From NCBI RefSeq assembly GCF_000208865.1, contig NC_018396.1, positions 6,070,514 to 6,134,513 on the forward strand: DNA of 64,000 nt, read 5' to 3'. The notes below the pieces were generated by a model. The model was not told the origin of the DNA. It did not search any database and worked only from the letters and a program-made list of their open reading frames with translations. Below are positions 57,789-64,000 of this stretch, piece by piece (the first letter of the stretch is position 1; every line of letters begins with the position of its first letter). The stretch is from Neospora caninum Liverpool (lineage: Eukaryota > Apicomplexa > Conoidasida > Eucoccidiorida > Sarcocystidae). Made by a program: the position numbers and the translations under genes.

Positions 57789-60700
57789 ATGAGAGCGGCA
57801 CGGGTCTCTTCTTCTCCTTCGCGGGAGGCCCCTGCTTGTTCTCGCGAGGAAACGGTTCTCTCATCGCGTGTCCCCGTTTCTCGCTCCTCGCTCGTCTCGT
57901 CCTCTCTTCTCCGCAACATCCTCCTGGGGCTGTCTCTCTCCAGTGCTGTCGCTCTGCTTCTCCTTCTTCGTCTCCCCCTCCCGGCAACTCGAGTCACGCC
58001 GTCTCCGTCTTCCTCTCTGCCCGCTTCTCTCTCTCTCGTCCATCCGCTTCTCCCTTTCTTCTCCCTCAACAACTCCCCTTCTCTCCCCCGTCCACTTCCC
58101 TCTCCTTCCTCTCCTTCTTCTTCTGTCTTTGCCTCCTCGCTGTCGTCTCTCTCTCCCTGGTGGTCGCCCTGGTTCCTTTCGGCCGGTCCTGCGTGGTGGT
58201 TCACTTGCCCCGCGGATACAGCCCCTCGGAGTGAGTCTCTGGAGACACCCAAGAGCCTTGTCTCCGTCGAAGAGGGAACTTCCAGCGAACCTCGGACCGC
58301 GCCTGCACAGCACGCGCGGTGGGAACACCACCTCCCTGAGGCGGCGAGGCAGGCGCTCGCCAGATTCGCGCAAAGAGAAGAGGCGAAGGAGGGAAGCCAA
58401 GTTGAGGCAGAGAAGGAAAGGACACGAAGACGAACGTGCAGCGACTCTGCAGAACGCGGCGTCTTGTACCAAGCCTTGCAGGAAGCGGCGTTCTCCAACA
58501 ACCAGTTCCCCCCCTTTCTTGAGGTCTTGGTTTGCGTTACACTCCTTTTCGTAAGCGAGCGGTTGACGGAGGGAGAAGACACAAGGGGCGAAAGGGAAGA
58601 GGGAAAGCCAAGCTCAAGAAATAGAGGCCGAGCTCACGAACCTGCATCGCCGCGTGCGTGAAAACCTCTGCCTCGTGCGCTTTTTTTCTCACCTCAAACA
58701 GCTGTGCCTGCCTTTTGCTGCATTCTCTCGCCGTCTCCCTCGCCTGCGCTTGTCGGCCTTCTCTCCGTCGCCTTCTTCCGCCTTTTCGGATTTCTCCCTT
58801 CCTTGTATGGGTGTGTGTCCGACGTCTCACTTTCTTCTCTGCCCCATGTTGCTCTCGTTTCGCCTGCCTTTCTTTCGTCTTCCTCCCTCCTCGCTCTTTG
58901 TCTCTAACGCCCTTCCTTCAGTCTCTTTGGCCTCAATCCCTCCCACGCACTCGTCTCTCAGGTTCGCTGTGGCAGTAGCTCGTTTCCCTCTCTTTTCTCC
59001 TGTCCATTGCTTCCTTTTTTCTTGCATGCAATGATGACTCAGATCGAGACGTGCCTGCTGGCCTTTCGTGGCGGCTTTCCAACGCGCGATCGTGGGCTCC
59101 TAGGCAGATGCGTCTCTCTCTTCTGCCGTCTCCATTGTGTTCCTTACGTCGGGCGCTCCTCTGTGTCTCTTCTCCGGCGATTCTCCCGGGCATTGCTCTC
59201 CGTTTTTTCTCTCCTGTCTCTCGCGCAGCTCACCATCCTCATGTACAACGCGTTCTCGCGGTTCGTCGCTGCCTTCTCGGCATGGCGATCGCAAGTCTTT
59301 TTCCTCCTGCCGCCTGCCCTAGAGTCCAGCAGCAGTCTTCCCGCCCACGAAGGCGCGCCTGCTTCCCCTGTTCTCGCGTCTTCTGTCTTGTCCTCTCAGC
59401 TGACTCGGGGATCTTCGGGGAAAGGAACGGGAGGACCTCACCCCTCCCCGTGTGCGCTGGACCCTAAACAGAAAAGCTGCGTCGCGTCCTCGCCTGCTCG
59501 ATCGCCTGTCTCCCTTCTCCTCAGCTTCCTTGTCGACTTTTGTCTCCTCGTCCTCCCCACACTGACGGGCTTCTGCCTCCCCAACGCCCTCTTCCCTGTC
59601 TCCTTCGCTGTGGTGACCCTGACGGCTGCGTTGGTGCTCTCCTCCTGGTGCGCGAACGGAAAGAACAGACGCCGATCGCTTGCTTCCCTGGCAGAAAGAG
59701 CGTGCCAATGTGCCTTCTCACTGGATGCCTTGCTCCACTGTTGACGGTTTCGCCCAACCCCCCCTCTGTAGGAAGGCTCGAACCCTGATGTCACTGTGTC
59801 TACCTGGAATCTGAATCGACCGCAAGAGAGCCTGGGAAGGACGCCGAACACTACCCGGCGAAAGAGGCGCGCCAAAGGCACACGTGTCCTTGGCAAGGCG
59901 CTTCGCGCGCTGTTTTCTCTCCCTCGCGTTCGGTCTTTCACATCCCAGTTCGCCCTCTGCACTTGGATCCTTCAAGCGCTTCTCGAGCTTCTCTTTCTGT
60001 TGCGTGCCTGCGTTCTGTCCCTTCGCCTCGTCCGTGCCTTCCTCGTCGCCCCCGCGGTCGTTTGCGCGGCGAGCGGGTTTCTCCTATTCTGTCTCTTCTG
60101 CCTGAACGCGTCTCTCCTCTCTCAGGATCCTCCGGGGCGCTCAACTCTCGAAGACTCCACAGCGCGGCGACGCACCGCCGTTCGAAACAGACAACCTCGG
60201 GTAGGTGACCGCATAGCCTGCACTCGTGGCATAGTGTCTCGTCTTCCGTCTCATTCCGTTCTTCCACGTCTCGAAGGTTCCTGTGTCTTCTAGCTGGCGC
60301 CGCCCCCTTCCTACTTTTTAGCGAGGAAACACGGACCCGTAGCCTCGGCAGCAAAGACCCGCCGTTAGCCTGTTGCAGGCGGCTCGCGGAGTGCCCAGTT
60401 CCGGCGTCTGTCTCCGTGCGTATTCTTGTCTCTCTCGTCTGTCCGCGCGTGTTAACACCGGCACACCTTTCTTTTTTCGGCTGCTCTTTCCAACTTCTCT
60501 TCCTATTTCTCGCTTGGTCCCGGCCGTCCGGTCTCCTGGCGTCTCTTCGCCGTGAAAGATGTCTTATCCTTTCTCTGTCTCTTCGCCCCTTCCCCTGCTT
60601 CTTCTGTTCATGGGTCGCGGGTGTCTCCCGCCTGTCTGGTGTCCCTCGCAGGCACGTGGTAGCTTTAGGCGAATATCGCGGCATCCTGATGATCGCCACA

Positions 60701-62794
60701 TGCATCGGTGAGGCCGAAGAGCCGCGCGACGAGCGCATCTCGCCAGGAGAAAGAAACGCGAAGAGAGAGAGCGTAGCCGTAGTGGTGCAACATTTTCGCG
60801 GCTGTCCCTCTTCAGCCTCCAGTTCTCCGACTTCTATCTGTGTAGCGCAGTCCTCTTAGGTTTTGCCGCGGGTGAATCGCTCTATAAGAAGCCTCTAGGC
60901 GAGTTTCTCCGCAAACAGAAATGTCGAGTCCGGCTTTATGTACGTGCACTTAGAGTGGCCAGTGCATGCAAGCTCTCTTTTTTTAGAGTGGACAGTGCAT
61001 GCAAGCGCTCTTTTTTTGATCTCGCCATCCGAAATAAAGAGAGGACTCCAGGCAGCGACAGGGAGAACGAAAAGGACAGGTCTGAGCTTTTGAAGCCTCT
61101 GGAGCTGTGACGACTTTTCTGTAACGCTCCGTCTCGTTTACTGGGACTGACGCGTTTCCGCTGCCTCCCGCTCCTGGTGGCCTTTGCGCGGCGGTTGCCC
61201 CGTTTCCTGTGCTCCTTTGTTTACACTCCGTCTTCGTAGATGCCTGTCTCCTGTTTCGATCGTGAGCGGCTCGGGGCAGAATAGAAGTCTTTGGTTCCTC
61301 TCTTTTCGTTGCTGAAGGGCGAAGCCGCTGAGCGTCTGCTGTTTTTTTAGCGATTTCCGGCGTCGACTTCTTCGTCTTTCCGCGGAGCCTCGCCAAAACG
61401 TCCACTAGCGGCGTCTCGCTGGTCAGATATCTGTCAAGAAAAAAACAGCATGCATGCAGATGGTCGGCTGCCGATCCGCGCAGGCCTGCGTGCGCCTAGC
61501 AAGCAGTTCCATGCATGTAGTGTTGTATGTATGTATGTATGTATGTATGTATGTATGTATGTATGTATGTATGTATGTATGTATGTATGTTATGTATGTT
61601 ATGTATGTTATGTATGTTATGTATGTTATGTATGTTATGTATGTATGTATGTACGTACGTATCCACATATATGTATATCTATGGATGGAGGTGTGGATAT
61701 GTAGGTGTATAAGCAGGCGTGCGCGTACTAGTGTAACTATGAATGGTTTGTAGGTATCTAGGGATAAAGGGGTGTATGTGTCCGTATTCTTTTTGGCATG
61801 CTTTTGTCTGGGAGATGGAGAAGGACGGAGCGTTCAATCGATTTAGGATTGCCAGGTCGGGGCGTGTGTGTGGATGGAGATCTGCATGTGTGTAGAGGTC
61901 TGAGAGGTGCCCACCCCTGGACTGCTTGTGTCTCGGCCTTCCTTTCTGTCGTTCCGATGCCGCGTTTCTCCCTCTCTGCCGCGCTGCGCGTGTGCGCGTC
62001 TCTCGTCCGGTGTCTCTGTTCACCTTTGTTTTCTTTTCTTTTTGTTTTCGTTTCGTGTTACCGGCTTCCTGGCAATCGCGGGGCCACCGAGGCAGCGAGT
62101 CGGCCTGGCGACGCCGGGGTATTTGCGAGCGCGTGCGCCGATGGGTCTTTTTCAGATGGATCTCGGCATCGGCTGCTTCATCTTTGGTGCGGGCCTCGTG
62201 TCGCCCCAAGCGCGAGGTACGTGTCCCAGAGGAGACTGCGCGCAGAAAGAGCGAGAATGTGACGAGGCCGACTCTGGAAAGTCGCGGAAGCAGCTGGGGA
62301 AGAAGGGAAGACAAATCAGGCAGCGAGGTTACTGGGATGGACAAACGGACGGAGGCCGAGATGGAGTGGAGAGCACGAAGGCGAGGAGTCCTTCCACAGA
62401 AGTAGACTCTCTCGTTTGCGTCTGTGGTTTCTCAGCAAAGGCCAACATCAAGAGTCCCGCTTCGTCGCGGGCAGTCTCCGCGCCAGAGCCAGCAAGGGCG
62501 TCAGACGGAGAACCAGGAAGAGGAGAGACACCCGAGGGCGAGGCCGAGTCCAGGGACGCGTTGCATAGACTTAAATTCAAAAAATATGACGGTCAAGCAC
62601 GAGCGGTGAAGACGGCGTTGCGTGTGGTCGGAAGAAGTGGCGTTTTGGGAATCGTGAGCGTCATCCGTCTCGTGGCGGTCTCTCTCGTCAACTACTACGT
62701 AAGCTGAAGGACAAATCCCCAACGTAGACATATATATATACATATAATATACATATATACATGTATACATATATACATGTACGTTTATACATTT

Positions 62795-62832
<38 letters not shown>

Positions 62833-62867
62833 TATACATATAATATACATATATACATATACATTTA

Positions 62868-62900
<33 letters not shown>

Positions 62901-64000
62901 ATACATATATACATATACATTTATACATGTACATTTATACATTTATACATATATATATATATATATGTATATACATAAAATATACATATACTATACATAT
63001 ATACATTTATACATATATACATTTATACATATATATATATATATATATATGTGGAGGTGGAAGTGTCAGTAGATTTGTGTGACTTCTCTTGAAAGAAGAG
63101 GGCAAAAAACAGAGGTTGGAGACTCGATAAAGCGCGAGCTTGGGGCAACAGCGACGGTTTGCGGAGAAACGATGCGGCACGTGTCAAGAGCCCGCGGAGG
63201 CGGAGGCACGAGCAGAGCTTGGTGCCTGTGGCGGAACGAAGTCAGGGAAAGGCCAGACGGGGAAAAGTGAAGACTGCAGCGAGTGGGAGACAGTGTGGTT
63301 GCGGACCAGTCATGGCGGACGAGCTCGAAAGGGGAGCGAATGCGAGACGCCATAGGGCCGAAAAGGGGGAAGGGGAAACGTAAAGATGTTGTCGGCCATG
63401 GCGGCGGTTTGTGCCTGTCGCTTCTGTCTCACTGGCAAACACGACGCACCTCAGCTTGTCAAAAGGTGATTCTTGGTTTGCCTCAGACCCCGGTCACGGA
63501 GTACGGCAAGCACTGGAATTTTTACATGTCTCTGATGATTCTCTTTCTCGGTACGTTTCCTCGCTTCTCCCCTCATGTTTCCGCCACGATTAGTCCTGCT
63601 TTCTTCATTGGGTTCTCGCCCGCCTTCAGCCTTTCTCTTCCCTCCCGGGCAAAGCAGTTACTCCGCATTACTCCTAGGCGGATGAAAGAGGTTGGCAGAC
63701 GAATATAAACATGTATCTGCATCTATGTTTATATGCGTATATTGTTATATACTTTTGTACGGTGGTCGTGTCTTGCTTCGACGTGTTTGGAGGGAAGGGA
63801 GCGGTGGCGAGACAGTACCATCGCCAGGTCTGGATGGCACGAGAAGTCAGTATCGATAAGCAAACAAGCATGTTTCTACACCTGTCAGGCGCATCCGCCC
63901 GTTTCTCGCTGATGCACACCCGCAGCGAGAAATGCCTCTCGACACTCCCCACGCCTGTCCGCGCATGTGGTGAAGAAAGACGGTATATGCATATACCGAT
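57789..64000 (+). CDS. GWT1: GPI-anchor inositol acyltransferase (GWT1/PIG-W), eight exons visible, truncated at window edge
   Basis: ER membrane enzyme that acylates inositol of GlcN-PI during GPI-anchor synthesis; target class of gepinacin and manogepix. Exons: 57789-58550, 59229 to an unresolved end (59620-59745), 60126-60200, 60652-60707, 61351-61421, 62156-62216, 62436-62698, 63487-63550, then a GTACGT donor; the rest lies beyond 64000. Family blocks appear in order: [15 protein letters not shown] (yeast EDFVTGLNGGSITEI position), TM pair [74 protein letters not shown], and [14 protein letters not shown] (yeast VTEYGVHWNFF). Junctions from exon 3 onward restore these motifs in phase. Exon 1 adds a ~225-residue Ser/Pro/Leu-rich extension with an extra hydrophobic run. 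The exon 2 donor needs phase 2 and is weak (GTGCCA at 59702 is one option). Confidence 0.92.
60953..61018 (+). repeat. Tandem ~33-bp imperfect duplication carrying TGCATGC
   Basis: Two adjacent copies of an AGAGTGGxCAGTGCATGC element (about 60953-60985 and 60986-61018), each ending in a CTCTTTTTTT tract, in the GWT1 intron between the exons ending at 60707 and starting at 61351. Each copy contains TGCATGCA, a motif known to be bound by some apicomplexan AP2 proteins. Confidence 0.75.
61525..61652 (+). repeat. (GTAT)n microsatellite with embedded 9-bp minisatellite
   Basis: Pure GTAT from 61525 to 61590, then about six ATGTATGTT units (61591-61640), then GTAT again to ~61652. Located in the GWT1 intron 61422-62155. 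Translating it gives only MYVC repeats, which are not protein. Confidence 0.92.
62729..63051. repeat. ~320-bp TA / ATAC / ATTTATAC microsatellite array
   Basis: Alternating (TA)n, ATACAT and ATTTATAC blocks fill much of the GWT1 intron between the exons ending at 62698 and starting at 63487. (TA)n runs near 62800-62824, 62950-62966 and 63030-63051 flank related inner blocks, suggesting segmental duplication within the array. Confidence 0.92.

Noticed and set aside
57503..58582. 359-codon minus-strand frame opposite GWT1 exon 1
   Set aside because: The sense strand carries the conserved GWT1 N-terminal block; the antisense frame is charged low-complexity (GEGEEG, RRRR) shadow.
61423..61668. 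Open frames coding YIHTYIT or MYVC repeats
   Set aside because: Pure translation of the GTAT microsatellite, within a GWT1 intron.
1..64000. Search for tRNA genes, CRISPR arrays, transposases or reverse transcriptases
   Set aside because: T-arm-like GTTCGA matches (for example near 21200) lack pairing arms; no spaced repeats or mobile-element protein motifs were seen.

Overview
The window is nuclear DNA of a coccidian apicomplexan, most likely Toxoplasma gondii. It carries a large ApiAP2 transcription factor and an apicoplast-type DXR. Exons are short and separated by GT-AG introns of about 200-750 bp. Coding regions are GC-rich and encode Ala/Gly/Ser/Arg-rich low-complexity protein, and the introns hold many microsatellites. 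From memory only, the adjacent pair AP2X-7 and DXR fits T. gondii chromosome X; Hammondia or Neospora cannot be excluded without a search.

Layout: 1-6723 is upstream or leader DNA. A single-exon ApiAP2 gene (+) covers 6724-12729. A lone 5S rRNA gene (-) lies at 15317-15437, and a nine-exon DXR gene (-) at 21904-17048. A 4.5 kb divergent gap leads to a two-exon bL9-like ribosomal protein (+, 26387-28234) and a four-exon small LRR protein (+, 30399-32457). A three-exon gene of unknown function (-, 37602-33789) follows. A second 4.5 kb divergent gap leads to a very large secreted or membrane protein gene (+, 42125-49352) and a signal-peptide/TM reading frame (+, 50039-51235) that may be its last exon. 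A multi-pass membrane protein with a presequence-like N-terminus runs on the minus strand (56396-53623). The GPI-anchor acyltransferase GWT1/PIG-W starts at about 57789 (+) and runs off the right edge.

Most spliced models were built by matching GT-AG sites, reading phase and family alignment. For DXR, bL9, the LRR protein and GWT1 exons 3-8, every junction used is phase-consistent and restores a family motif or repeat. The genes form no operon-like pathway. DXR supplies isoprenoid precursors in the apicoplast, GWT1 acts in ER GPI-anchor synthesis, bL9 in an organellar ribosome, and AP2X-7 in nuclear transcription. No transposon, tRNA, CRISPR array or virus-like sequence was recognised. The least explained parts are the three large genes without recognisable domains, the hairpin plus 37-bp duplication at the stop codon near 51235, and the isolated 5S gene.
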